DNA of 64,000 nucleotides from Mesorhizobium sp. L-2-11 (GCF_016756595.1 NZ_AP023257.1:5224001-5288000); one strand, 5' to 3'; counted from the stretch's first letter, positions 38,782 to 47,652 are shown. Made by a program: numbers and translations. Notes: generated from the sequence alone by a model not told the origin.

Positions 38782-40863
38782 TCAGAACCGCGCCGTGGCG
38801 CTCAGCCGGAACGAGCGGCCGGGATCAAAGTGCGGCGCCACGCCAACGAAATCCTGCCCGTAGGCAGCGCGGTCGGTGTAGGCTTCATCGAAGATGTTGA
38901 GGGCGTCGGCGCGCAGTGTGAAGTTCGGCTTCGAAGGCGGCGTCCACTCGACATAGGCGTTCACCACCTCATAGCCGGGCAGTTCCTTCTTCTCGCTTGC
39001 CGGGTCAGTTGGATGCCGCACCAGGGTCCTGTCGGTTTTCAAGGCGATTTCGATGTCGCCGCCGACTTTGACGCCCCAATCGTCGAATGAGTAGCCGGCG
39101 CCGATCATCACGATCTGACCGAGAGGGGTCGTCAGGTAGCGGCCGATCTCCGTATCAGCCGGCATGCCGTCGACGTCGGCATTGATGTCGGCATATTTCA
39201 CACTGACGAAGCCGGCGTCCCAATCATAGCGGCCGCCGATCTCCCAGCCCTTGGAAACGAGATCGAGCGTTCGGATCGAGGTGAAAGCAGGCACCAGAGC
39301 GCCGCGTCCGAACACCGGCAGGCGGGCGTCGTTGATGTCGGTGCGGAACACGTTCGCCTCGAAGGTGAAGCCGTTGTAGCGCGCCTCCAGACCGGCCGTA
39401 TAGTTGTTCGACGTCACCGGCTCCGGGCCGTCGCCATAGGTCCAGGCGGGGTTCTGCAGGTAGTTTTCCGCCAGCGGAACACCGCCCCAGACATGCGAGG
39501 TACCCGCCTTTACGGTCAGGAACTCCGGCATTAGATCATACTCGCCGGAAATGTTGCCGCTGATGCCGGCGTTGTTCCAGTCCGAGTCGTCGACGCCGGT
39601 GAACCATTGGTGATCGGCCCGCCCGCCGAACGAAATCCTGGTCCGGTCGAAGGGCTCCAGCCGCGCCTGGGCATAGGCGCCGACATTGGTGGCGCGCTCG
39701 TCCGTGAAGAACGGCTCAGTCGGGTTGAGATAGTCCAATTCGGCCTTGTCGTTGTAGAAATCGAAGCCGGCAGTGATGCTGCCGATGTCGAGCGCGAACC
39801 GGTTCTCCACTTTGCCGTTGAAGCTGCTGGTCGCGCCTTCCGTCGGCGAAACCACGGCGCCGAAATATTCGGGCGCCGCGATCTGCGTCTTGCTGTAGGC
39901 GAGTACGACCTTGGGGTCCCACCAGCCTTCCGGCGACGTATCGGTATAAGTAAAGACCGTGTTCTGGCGGCGCAGATCGTAGTTTCGCAATTCGGGTTCC
40001 CGGCCCGGCCGATTGATATAGACATTGGCGCGATAGGGGCGCAGCGCGTCGTCGCGGACCTGCTCGTGGCTGAGTTCGAAACGATGGCCCTCGACGCTCT
40101 CGTAGGCGATCTTGGCCAGCCCGCTGATCAGGTCGGTGCCGGTCCCCGGCATCTCCTGGCCGTTGCCGGCGGTAAAATTGCCGCCACGGCCGTAATTGAT
40201 GTAGCCGAGATACTCGAAGCCCTCCTGCTGGCCGAAGCCGCTCACCCCGGTGGTGAACGTCTCGCTGTTGGTGTCCCACAGGCCGGTGACGAAACCGCCA
40301 AAATTGCGGCCGGGTTCGAGCAGGTCGACGGCGTCCTTGGTCTCGAAACCAAGCGAACCCGCGAGCGCGCCCGGACCGGCGTCGGCCGGCGCGACGCCTG
40401 CCTGCACCGACGCCGCCTTTAGAAGTGCCGGGTCGAGCAGATAGGTGCCATTGTGGTGAAACACCTTGTTGTTCTGTCGCGACCCGTCGACGGTCACGGC
40501 CAGGTTGTTCTCATCGACGCCGTTGACATAGATCTTCTGCGTGCTGGGGATCGCGCCGCCGACGGCGATTTGCGGCTCACCGGAAAACACCTCCCTCAAA
40601 TCCTGCGGTTTCTTGCGGTCGATCTCCTGCTGGTCGATGGTGATCAGGTTGGCGCCGGCCGTCGCGTTGGCGCCCGCCCCCACGTCGACGACGAGAATGG
40701 TGTCGAGTTGCGTGCCCCCGCCGGGAGCTTGCGCTTCTTCATTTTCTTTGGTCGTCGTGGCTTCCGCTTCTGGGGCGGGAGCAGACTGCGCCAGCGCTTC
40801 GGGACACAGGAAAATGGATATCGCGGTGCTGACGGTCAGCGCTCGCAACAGTTCTGGCGACAT
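38782..40863 (-). CDS. TonB-dependent outer-membrane receptor, probably for the ferric siderophore
   Basis: 693 residues. Signal peptide (1-26, ending EALAQ), an acidic Pro/Glu/Thr linker, then a TonB box LDTILVVD near residues 53-60. The plug domain contains QEIDRKKPQDLREVFSGEP and VDGSRQNNKVFHHNG. The rest is barrel strands ending in the typical terminal Phe (RSFRLSATARF). The gene is convergent with asbF and next to the importer operon, so ferric petrobactin is the most likely ligand. The hemoglobin-receptor-like plug wording (VDGSRQNN) leaves heme as an alternative, but no FRAP/NPNL heme motif was seen. Confidence 0.85.
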   Translation of the reverse strand: MSPELLRALTVSTAISIFLCPEALAQSAPAPEAEATTTKENEEAQAPGGGTQLDTILVVDVGAGANATAGANLITIDQQEIDRKKPQDLREVFSGEPQIAVGGAIPSTQKIYVNGVDENNLAVTVDGSRQNNKVFHHNGTYLLDPALLKAASVQAGVAPADAGPGALAGSLGFETKDAVDLLEPGRNFGGFVTGLWDTNSETFTTGVSGFGQQEGFEYLGYINYGRGGNFTAGNGQEMPGTGTDLISGLAKIAYESVEGHRFELSHEQVRDDALRPYRANVYINRPGREPELRNYDLRRQNTVFTYTDTSPEGWWDPKVVLAYSKTQIAAPEYFGAVVSPTEGATSSFNGKVENRFALDIGSITAGFDFYNDKAELDYLNPTEPFFTDERATNVGAYAQARLEPFDRTRISFGGRADHQWFTGVDDSDWNNAGISGNISGEYDLMPEFLTVKAGTSHVWGGVPLAENYLQNPAWTYGDGPEPVTSNNYTAGLEARYNGFTFEANVFRTDINDARLPVFGRGALVPAFTSIRTLDLVSKGWEIGGRYDWDAGFVSVKYADINADVDGMPADTEIGRYLTTPLGQIVMIGAGYSFDDWGVKVGGDIEIALKTDRTLVRHPTDPASEKKELPGYEVVNAYVEWTPPSKPNFTLRADALNIFDEAYTDRAAYGQDFVGVAPHFDPGRSFRLSATARF

Positions 40864-41031
40864 CGGCTAAATCCCCTCGAATACGGTAGCCCCGGCGGGC
40901 GCGAACCGCGCCTGTTGGGACTGCCTTAACGCATCGGTTGCGCTGCGGCAATAAACTTGATAATAAAAATCCACTTTCTACAAGCCGTTGTAACTGTTGC
41001 GCTCTTCGAGCGCCGCAGCGGCGGAGCTTAC
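40864..41031 (-). promoter_or_regulatory. Receptor gene promoter region
   Basis: The stretch 40952-40985 is markedly A/T rich compared with its surroundings and would supply promoter elements for the receptor gene on the minus strand (TATTAT-like core around 40964). It is a likely place for an iron-responsive regulator, but no exact Irr, RirA or Fur site could be matched. Confidence 0.35.
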
Positions 41032-41790
41032 TCAGGCGTGGTGCAGGACTGTCAGCCGACCGGCGATGTTTTCGACCCGCATCGAGAAGCCAAAAATGCT
41101 CTCCAGCATATCCGGCCGGATGATGTCGCCGGTCTCGCCCGATGCGATAACGGCGCCATCCCTCATCGCGACGATACGGTCGGCGTAGGAGGCTGCATGA
41201 TTGATGTCGTGGAGCACGATGAGCACGGTCTTGCCGTGCTCGTCGGCGATGCGTCTCAGCGTCCGCATCAGGTTTCTTGCATGAAACATGTCGAGGCTGT
41301 TCAGCGGCTCGTCGAGAAGGATGTAATCCGTTCCCTGGCAGAAGGTCATGGCGACGAGGGCGCGCTGCCGTTGCCCGCCTGACAAGGTATCAATGAAGCG
41401 CAGTGCCAGGGCGCCGAGATCGAACTGTTCGAGCGACGCCGCGACGATTTCGCGGTCTTTCGCCGTCAGCCGCCCGCGGTTGTGCGGGAAACGGCCGAAC
41501 CCCACCAGTTCGGCGACGCGCAGGCGGCTTGCGACGCCGGGATCCTGTCGCAGGATGGCCATGATCCGGGCCAATTGCCGGCTCGGCGTCGTATCGACCG
41601 GCAGTCCGTCGACGATGATGCGGCCGCTTTGCAGGGGTCGCAGGCGGGCGATCAACGACAACAGGCTGGACTTGCCGGCGCCATTCGGTCCGACAAGCGC
41701 CGTGACGCCGCCCTTCGGTACGGTCAGGCTGACATTATCCAGAATGCGGCTGCCGCCAAGAGCCAGGGAGACGCCTGCAATCTCGATCAT
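41032..41790 (-). CDS. Siderophore ABC transporter ATPase (FecE/FhuC type)
   Basis: 252 residues. Walker A GPNGAGKSSLLSLIA, Q-loop ILRQDPGVASRL, signature LSGGQRQRALVAMTF, Walker B YILLDEPLNSLD and switch His in VLHDINHAASYADR. The sequence resembles the YclP/FatE group that serves petrobactin and other catecholate importers. Starts inside the end of the permease gene (4-base overlap). Last gene of the DUF2218-binding protein-permease-permease-ATPase operon. Confidence 0.9.
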   Translation of the reverse strand: MIEIAGVSLALGGSRILDNVSLTVPKGGVTALVGPNGAGKSSLLSLIARLRPLQSGRIIVDGLPVDTTPSRQLARIMAILRQDPGVASRLRVAELVGFGRFPHNRGRLTAKDREIVAASLEQFDLGALALRFIDTLSGGQRQRALVAMTFCQGTDYILLDEPLNSLDMFHARNLMRTLRRIADEHGKTVLIVLHDINHAASYADRIVAMRDGAVIASGETGDIIRPDMLESIFGFSMRVENIAGRLTVLHHA

Positions 41791-42761
41791 CGCCGGCCCC
41801 CGGCAAACAGGATGGCGAGGAACACGATGCCGCCGACGAATTCCACGACGATGCCAAGGCTGCCTTCCCCGCCCAGAGCATGCTGGAGGACCGTCTGGCC
41901 GCCGACGAGCACGATGATCGCCGTGAGCGCGGCTGCCGGCAGAAGGATGGCGTGGCGGTTGGTGCCGACGATGCGCTCAGTCAGCGAAACCACCAGCAGC
42001 CCCAGAAACGCCATCGGGCCGACCAGCGCCGTCGACGCCGACACGAGTGCGGCGACAAAAACCAGCAGCCTGGCAGCCGTGGCGCGCCACGCCAAGCCGA
42101 GCCCAATGGCCGTGTCGGTGCCCAGCGCGAGCACATCGAGAACATGTCGCGCCCTCCAGGCGATGGCGACACAGGCCACGGTGATCACGCCGGCCAACAG
42201 CAGTAGATCAGGTTCCACCGCATTGAAGCTGGCGAAGACCGTACCCTGCAGTACGGCGAAATCGTTCGGATCCAGCAACCGCGCCAGCAACGTCGTCAGC
42301 GATCGGAACAGCACGCCGAGCACGACGCCGGTCAGCAGCATCAGCGTCAGGTCGAAACGCCGGCGAAGCATCGGCAGGAACAGTGCCAGCGCGAGGCTGG
42401 TCATAGCGGTGAAATTGCCAAGGAAGTGCAGGCGGGGATCGATGCCGGCAAAGCCGAAACCACTCAGCGCAAAAACCAGCGCGGTCTGGCAAAAGACGTA
42501 GAGCGCATCCAGGCCCATGATCGATGGCGTGATGATGCGGTTGGCGCAAACGGTCTGGAACACGACGGTCGAAACCGCCACCGCCACGCCGACCAGAACC
42601 ATCGCCGCCAACCGTACAGCACGCAGTTCAATCACCAAGGCGAGATTGCCGCGCAGGCCGATGGTCATGAACGCCACGCCGACCAGCACTGCGACCGCCG
42701 CCATCATCGCGAGGCGGCCCTCGTGCCGCACCAGGGCGCGTTGCATCACGACTTCAGTCAT
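41787..42761 (-). CDS. Siderophore ABC transporter permease (FecCD family), second subunit
   Basis: 324 residues from the ATG at 42761; the longer open frame upstream is the other permease gene in a different frame. About nine to ten membrane segments; motifs ELRAVRLAAMVLVGVAVAV, NRIITPSIMGLDALYVF and GPMAFLGLLVVSLTERIVG (ATPase-coupling region) match the YclO/FatC side of heteromeric permeases. Overlaps the preceding permease gene by 8 bases and the ATPase gene by 4. Confidence 0.9.
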   Translation of the reverse strand: MTEVVMQRALVRHEGRLAMMAAVAVLVGVAFMTIGLRGNLALVIELRAVRLAAMVLVGVAVAVSTVVFQTVCANRIITPSIMGLDALYVFCQTALVFALSGFGFAGIDPRLHFLGNFTAMTSLALALFLPMLRRRFDLTLMLLTGVVLGVLFRSLTTLLARLLDPNDFAVLQGTVFASFNAVEPDLLLLAGVITVACVAIAWRARHVLDVLALGTDTAIGLGLAWRATAARLLVFVAALVSASTALVGPMAFLGLLVVSLTERIVGTNRHAILLPAAALTAIIVLVGGQTVLQHALGGEGSLGIVVEFVGGIVFLAILFAGGRR

Positions 42762-43734
42762 TGCTGCTTCGGCCAAGCAACAGGACGAGGAACAGCACCG
42801 CCCCGACGACGCCGAGGATCGTGCCGACCGGAACCTCGTAAGGGAAACGGATGAGCCTGCCGATGATATCGCAGGCGAGCACCAGCGCCGCGCCACCGCC
42901 GGCGACCCATGGCAGGGTGTGGCGCAGGTTTTCGCCGGCGAAGCGCGATACGATGTTGGGAGCGACAAGGCCGACGAACGGGATCGTTCCGACGACGACC
43001 ACAGTCAGCGCGGTGATGGCCGAGACGATGACCAGGCCGAGCCGAAGCATGCCGGCATAGTTCAGGCCGAGCCCGATGCTGACGTCCCTGCCCAGCGAAA
43101 GCATCGTCAGGCGGTCGGCCGTCCACCAGGCCAATACGACCAGTGCGGCCGCAACCCACAACAGTTCATAGCGCCCGCGCAGGATGCCGGAAAACTCGCC
43201 CGTCATCCACACTTCGAGATACTGCAGGAGGTCCAGGTGCCATGCGGCAAAGATCGCGGCAGCGCCAATGACGCCGCCATAGACCAATCCGAACAGCGGA
43301 ACGAGAAAAGGTTGTGTCGGCGGCAACCTATGCGCGAGCATGAGGAAAATGGATGTCCCCGCGAGAGCGGTCACCGCCGCACCGGCTGCCTTCCAGCCAA
43401 GCGCTGCATCGGGCCAAACCAGCGTCACCACCAGTATGCCGAGTGCCGCCGATTGCGCGGTTCCAGCCGTCGACGGCTCGACGAAACGGTTGCGGGCAAG
43501 CGTCTGCATCACAAGCCCCGCGATGGCCAGCGCGCTGCCGGCCAGAAGGGCCGCCAACGTCCTCGGCAAGCGGCTGATCATGATCAGCCGCAACGCTTCC
43601 GGGTCGGAGGCCAAACTGCCTATGGCGAGCTCGCCGACGCCGACGAACAGACTGGCGACAAACAGCGCCAGCAGGGTTGCGGCGCCTACGGCCCAATAAG
43701 CGAACCCTTGAGAGCCAAGCGATCCGGCGGTCAT
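42754..43734 (-). CDS. Siderophore ABC transporter permease (FecCD family), first subunit
   Basis: 326 residues. The permease pattern appears as RLPRTLAALLAGSALAIAGL, VMQTLARNRFVEPSTAGTAQ and GTIPFVGLVAPNIVSRFAGE with HTLPW following, as in YclN/FatD-type subunits. Overlaps the end of the binding-protein gene by 4 bases. With the second permease it forms a heterodimeric channel, the arrangement used by petrobactin importers in Bacillus. Confidence 0.9.
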   Translation of the reverse strand: MTAGSLGSQGFAYWAVGAATLLALFVASLFVGVGELAIGSLASDPEALRLIMISRLPRTLAALLAGSALAIAGLVMQTLARNRFVEPSTAGTAQSAALGILVVTLVWPDAALGWKAAGAAVTALAGTSIFLMLAHRLPPTQPFLVPLFGLVYGGVIGAAAIFAAWHLDLLQYLEVWMTGEFSGILRGRYELLWVAAALVVLAWWTADRLTMLSLGRDVSIGLGLNYAGMLRLGLVIVSAITALTVVVVGTIPFVGLVAPNIVSRFAGENLRHTLPWVAGGGAALVLACDIIGRLIRFPYEVPVGTILGVVGAVLFLVLLLGRSSND

Positions 43735-44639
43735 TGGGTCCGCGAGAAAGCGTCTCGAATGGTCTTGAGCACGCGCTTCGTCGACTGGACGCCGCCTGCA
43801 GCGATGTAGAAATCGGCTGCCGGCATGTAGACCACCTGCCCTTTCTTCCAGGCCGTGGTTTCGGCCACCAGTTCATTGTCGAGCGTCGCCCTGGCATTCT
43901 GCTCCCCCGAACCGATCGCCGCGGCGCGATCGAGCACGATGAGCCAGTCCGGATTGGCGTCGCGGAGGAACTCGAAGGAGATCGCTTCGCCGTGGGTGGC
44001 GGCCTCGACATCCTCGACCGCCGGCGTGAGCTGGAGCGCCGAATGCAGCCAACCGAAGCGGGACTCCTTGCCGTAGGCGGTCACCTTCGGGCCGCTGGTC
44101 ATCAGGATCAGTGCCGTGCCCTTGCCCTTGACGGCGGCACGTGTCGACGAAAGCGCCTCATCGAGTTCCGAAGCAAGCGCCGCCGCCTCGGCCGGCTTGC
44201 CGACGATAGCGCCGTAGGCCATCAGGCGCTGCTTCGCCTGCGCAAACAGATCATCGCCATTCATCGTCATATCGATGCTCTGCGCAATCCGGCTGGTCGT
44301 CGCCAGTTGCGGCGAGGAGCGCCCGCCGACGATGATCAGGTCCGGCGCCAGCGCGCTCAGCGCCTCCAGATCGGGCTCGAAGATGGTGCCGACGGTTTCC
44401 GCGCCGTCCTTTAACTCGGCGAGTTCGGGCACATAGAGCTTATCGGGCAAGCCGGCGATCTTCACGCCCAGGCTGTTCAATGTGTCGACCGCCGCAATGT
44501 CGAACACCGCGAGCGTTTGCGGCGTCTTTCCGACGATTACCGGGCCCCTCGCGGTTTCGATCTGGGCTGCGAACGCCTGAACGAGGAAAAGCGCCAATGC
44601 CGGCAAGGCCAGGACCGACTTGAGCCATCTCATCAGCAT
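43731..44639 (-). CDS. Periplasmic siderophore-binding protein (FatB/YclQ-like)
   Basis: 302 residues with a signal peptide (1-25, ending QAFAA; no lipobox). The mature part is a class III binding protein: VFDIAAVDTLNSLGVKIAGLP, FEPDLEALSALAPDLIIVGGRSS, and the end VVYMPAADFYIAAGGVQST. This end is characteristic of the FatB/YclQ/VctP group, which includes petrobactin- and catecholate-binding proteins. Start lies 22 bases after the DUF2218 gene. Together with the asb genes the ligand is probably ferric petrobactin or its precursor-iron complex. Confidence 0.87.
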   Translation of the reverse strand: MLMRWLKSVLALPALALFLVQAFAAQIETARGPVIVGKTPQTLAVFDIAAVDTLNSLGVKIAGLPDKLYVPELAELKDGAETVGTIFEPDLEALSALAPDLIIVGGRSSPQLATTSRIAQSIDMTMNGDDLFAQAKQRLMAYGAIVGKPAEAAALASELDEALSSTRAAVKGKGTALILMTSGPKVTAYGKESRFGWLHSALQLTPAVEDVEAATHGEAISFEFLRDANPDWLIVLDRAAAIGSGEQNARATLDNELVAETTAWKKGQVVYMPAADFYIAAGGVQSTKRVLKTIRDAFSRTQ

Positions 44640-44661
44640 GCTCCGTGTCGCAAACGACGCT

Positions 44662-44946
44662 TCAATCGCGCCAGGCCAATGGCTGGAGATCTTCGCGGAA
44701 GGCGAACCGGATGAGATGCGATTCGATTACCTGCTTGGTCTCGGTCAACGCCCTGGTGTCGGCCGCTTCCACCACGATGTCCAGCCGTTCGAGACCGGCA
44801 TTCATGGTAGCCGTGCCGCAGGAGAACCGGCACTGCCCATGCCCATCGCCATAGGCGACCTCGACCTTGTGCGCGAAATGCTTGCAAAGCTGCTGGAGAT
44901 ATTTGCCAGCATTCGGCGTTTCGCAGCGCGTCGTAGCAGTCAGCAT
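44662..44946 (-). CDS. DUF2218 family protein
   Basis: 94 residues. The family pattern is visible in NAGKYLQQLCKHFAHKVEV, then CRFSCGTATMNAG and VIESHLIRFAFREDLQPLAW. DUF2218 proteins are small, cytoplasmic and often encoded beside siderophore importers; several conserved Cys/His residues (Cys21, His23, His26) could contact iron or a siderophore. The biochemical role is not established to my knowledge. It is the first gene of the importer operon, with GAGGT before the ATG. Confidence 0.85.
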   Translation of the reverse strand: MLTATTRCETPNAGKYLQQLCKHFAHKVEVAYGDGHGQCRFSCGTATMNAGLERLDIVVEAADTRALTETKQVIESHLIRFAFREDLQPLAWRD

Positions 44947-45106
44947 GGAGACCTCATAATATGATGTTTACACTCCACTTATCGTAAGCTATCCGTTCGG
45001 ACAAGTCGGCGTCGCTGAACAGTCGCCGCAAGAACTGCCTGTAGCGACAGCCCCCGCATAGCCATGCTCCTGGCAGGCCAGACCTTCGAACAGAAAAAGC
45101 GTCCCA
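44947..45106. promoter_or_regulatory. Divergent promoter region of importer operon and exporter gene
   Basis: 160 bases between the DUF2218 gene (minus) and the ABC exporter (plus). A perfect odd palindrome TCATA-A-TATGA sits at 44954-44964, inside an A/T-rich patch where the minus-strand -10 element (TATTAT) would be. This is a reasonable operator position for an iron-responsive repressor controlling import and possibly export; the regulator is not identifiable. Confidence 0.4.
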
Positions 45107-46816
45107 ATGCTGCGTAGATTTTTCGCCTACTACCGCCCCTGGAGAGGTCTGTTCATCCTGGATTTCTGCTGCGCGGTGCTGTCTGGCCTGCTCGAACTCG
45201 GGTTTCCGATGGCGGTCAAGCTGTTTGTCGACGAACTGTTGCCGACTGAGCAATGGCTGCTCATCCTTGCCGCGACGGCCGGCCTGCTTGCCATTTACGT
45301 GGTGAACACCGGACTGATGGCGGTCGTGGTCTATTGGGGCCATATGCTCGGTATCAACATCGAGACCGAGATGCGCCGGAAGAGTTTTGATCACCTGCAG
45401 AAGCTCTCGTTCCGCTTCTATGACAATCATAAAACCGGTCACCTCATCGCCCGGGTCACCAAGGACCTCGAGGAAATCGGCGAGGTTGCCCATCATGGCC
45501 CGGAAGACCTGTTCATCGCGATCATGACGTTCATCGGCGCCTTCGCGCTGATGTTCCTGGTCAATCCGCAACTTGCGCTGATTACGGCGGCAATTGTGCC
45601 GCTGGTCGCCTGGGTGACAAGCCGCTATGGCGCGCGCATGACGCGCAACTGGCAGGCGCTCTACGGGCGGGTCGGCGATTTCAACGTTCGAATCGAGGAG
45701 AATGTCGGCGGCATGCGGGTGGTGCAGGCTTTCGCCAATGAAGACCACGAGCGCAACCTGTTCGCGCGCGACAACGCCAGCTACCGCAAGACCAAGCTCG
45801 ATGCCTATCGCATCATGGCCGCCAGCACGTCGCTGAGCTACATGAGCATGCGGTTGATCCAACTGGTGGTGATGATCGCCGGAAGCTACCTCGTGCTTCG
45901 CGGCGAACTTTCCAGTGGCGGCTTCGTTGGCTTCCTGCTCCTGGTCAATGTGTTCTTCCGGCCGATCGACAAGATCAATTCGGTGATTGAAACCTATCCG
46001 AAAGGCATCGCCGGATTTCGCCGCTATGCAGCCCTCCTCGACACTGAGCCGGACATCGCGGATCGGCCCGGTGCATTTGACGCACCGACGCTCCGGGGTG
46101 ACATCAGCTACCGGGACGTTACCTTCGGCTATGGCGGCGAACGGCCGGTCTTGAAGAACATCGATCTCGACATCGCAGCAGGACAGACCATCGCCTTCGT
46201 CGGGCCATCCGGCGCCGGCAAGACGACGCTCTGCTCGCTGCTGCCGCGTTTTTACGAGGTCGACAGCGGCGCCATCACCATCGACGGTCTGGATATCCGC
46301 GATATGACGCTGGCCTCGTTGCGCGGCCAGATCGGTATCGTGCAGCAGGACGTGTTCCTGTTCGGCGGTACGATCCGCGAGAACATCGCCTATGGCCGGT
46401 TGGACGCGGTCGAAAGCGAGATCGTCGAGGCCGCGCGCCGCGCGCGCCTCGACGAACTCATCGCCTCGCTGCCGGAGGGCCTCGATACGATCATTGGCGA
46501 GCGCGGCGTGAAACTTTCGGGCGGTCAGAAGCAGCGCCTGGCAATCGCGCGTATGTTCCTGAAGAACCCGACCATCCTCATCCTGGACGAGGCGACGTCG
46601 GCACTCGACACGCAGACTGAGCGGGAGATCCAGCAGTCGCTGGCAGAGCTTGCGCAGGGCCGGACGACACTGGTGATCGCGCACCGGCTGGCGACGATCC
46701 GCAATGCCGATCGCATCGTGGCGGTCGCCGATACAGGCATCGTCGAACAAGGTCCGCATGATGAACTGGTGGCGCGCGGCGGTGCTTACTCACGACTGGG
46801 CGCGGCTTCAGATTAA
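45107..46816 (+). CDS. MsbA-type ABC exporter, candidate siderophore exporter
   Basis: 569 residues. The N-terminal domain has six membrane helices with HLQKLSFRFYDNHKTGHLIA and RVTKDLEEIGE (coupling and D-R-type motifs). The ATPase domain has GPSGAGKTTLCSLLPRFYE (Walker A), VQQDVFLFGGTIRENIAYG (Q loop), LSGGQKQRLAIARMFLK (signature), ILILDEATSALD (Walker B) and VIAHRLATIRNAD (switch His). It works as a homodimer. Being divergent from the importer operon, export of the siderophore is the simplest role, but lipid or other export cannot be excluded. Bacillus exports petrobactin by a different, RND-type pump. Confidence 0.85.
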   Translation: MLRRFFAYYRPWRGLFILDFCCAVLSGLLELGFPMAVKLFVDELLPTEQWLLILAATAGLLAIYVVNTGLMAVVVYWGHMLGINIETEMRRKSFDHLQKLSFRFYDNHKTGHLIARVTKDLEEIGEVAHHGPEDLFIAIMTFIGAFALMFLVNPQLALITAAIVPLVAWVTSRYGARMTRNWQALYGRVGDFNVRIEENVGGMRVVQAFANEDHERNLFARDNASYRKTKLDAYRIMAASTSLSYMSMRLIQLVVMIAGSYLVLRGELSSGGFVGFLLLVNVFFRPIDKINSVIETYPKGIAGFRRYAALLDTEPDIADRPGAFDAPTLRGDISYRDVTFGYGGERPVLKNIDLDIAAGQTIAFVGPSGAGKTTLCSLLPRFYEVDSGAITIDGLDIRDMTLASLRGQIGIVQQDVFLFGGTIRENIAYGRLDAVESEIVEAARRARLDELIASLPEGLDTIIGERGVKLSGGQKQRLAIARMFLKNPTILILDEATSALDTQTEREIQQSLAELAQGRTTLVIAHRLATIRNADRIVAVADTGIVEQGPHDELVARGGAYSRLGAASD

Positions 46817-46921
46817 AGGATGATGCAGCTCTCAAAGCTTGGGCCGAGGAGAGTTCTCCTGAAACGCACCCAGCCCACGGTACGAGATCGAAAAGGATCT
46901 TCCCTCCGCTGGGCGTGACGT

Positions 46922-46959
46922 GACTTCCAGGCGGCGGGCGAGCCCGCCGCCTGGAAGTC
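46922..46959. terminator. Perfect 17-bp inverted repeat, probable bidirectional terminator
   Basis: Arms 46922-46938 and 46943-46959 are exactly complementary with loop CGAG. They lie 105 bases after the exporter stop and 30 bases after the end of the convergent DUF680 gene. The stem is long and GC rich; there is no long T tract, so it may also act as an RNA stabiliser. Confidence 0.6.
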
Positions 46960-46989
46960 GAATCTCGACCGTGTGGCCGAACGCTGTTG

Positions 46990-47250
46990 TCAGCGCCCCC
47001 AGTTCCCCCGGCCATAACCAGGCGCGGGGATATCGAAGGTCGATTTTCCTGCCGAGGTCGGTGCGCTGTCGGCCGTGTCGACACTCGTTGTGCCGCTCGG
47101 GTCGACCGCGTAGCCGTCGTCGGAGACCATCGAATGGTGACCGGTCTTCGGATGGCCGTGGCTGTAGTCGGAGCCATAGTGGTCGCTGCCGGCAAAAGCC
47201 ATGCCGGAGGCAAACAGCAAGGTGGCAGTGGCAAGAACGATCTTGAGCAT
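46990..47250 (-). CDS. Small secreted protein, DUF680-like
   Basis: 86 residues. Signal peptide MLKIVLATATLLFASGMAFA followed by GSDHYGSDYSHGH, the start typical of the DUF680 family found mainly in Mesorhizobium and relatives. The mature chain is polar, rich in Asp, Ser, Gly and His, and ends GYGRGNWGR. Function unknown; periplasmic or secreted. It stands alone, convergent with the exporter gene. Confidence 0.7.
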   Translation of the reverse strand: MLKIVLATATLLFASGMAFAGSDHYGSDYSHGHPKTGHHSMVSDDGYAVDPSGTTSVDTADSAPTSAGKSTFDIPAPGYGRGNWGR

Positions 47251-47466
47251 TCAATTCTCCATTTTGAGGGTTGGCGTTTTGGCCTCGACGCGCCGTGCCC
47301 CGCACCGCATCGATGAGGCCTTTTCGTGCCCTTTGGGCAAACCGACCAACCGCTATCCTCCTGGATGTGCGGCGGCAGGTCGTTCAGCGCACGGTCTCTT
47401 GTGGCGTTCGTGCGCTGTTCGGTGGACTGCTCAATGGCAGCCGAGATCACTCACCAATCGGCAGCG

Positions 47467-47652
47467 TCAGCGCGGCCTGCACGAATGGCGTCTGTTCCCG
47501 ATCAGTCGTCGCGTAGAGGGGTTGACGTCTGCCCCTTGCCGATCATGGCGTTGTATGAGCCGGCGAGCCCCTTCATGGGCCGGATGGTTTTGGTCAACAA
47601 GGCTGGCGCGCAGCCGGTCGGGGAAATCGTATGAAGTAAATGGCCTGTGCAT
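47467..47652 (-). pseudogene. Truncated 5' copy of the FAD-linked oxidoreductase gene
   Basis: The frame from 47652 reads MHRPFTSYDFPDRLRASL and VDQNHPAHEGARRL, clearly the N-terminus of the oxidoreductase encoded at 49706-51088 (MDKPVTSHDFPDRLRASL and so on). Homology continues one frame over (YNAMIGKGQTS) and then stops near 47520. The upstream 190 bases are also copied, including the operator-like motif. It is a segmental duplication remnant. Confidence 0.75.

Noticed and set aside
44954..46759. Long open frame on the minus strand opposite the ABC exporter.
   Set aside because: No ribosome site or family motif; the plus strand clearly encodes the exporter. High GC produces long antisense frames.
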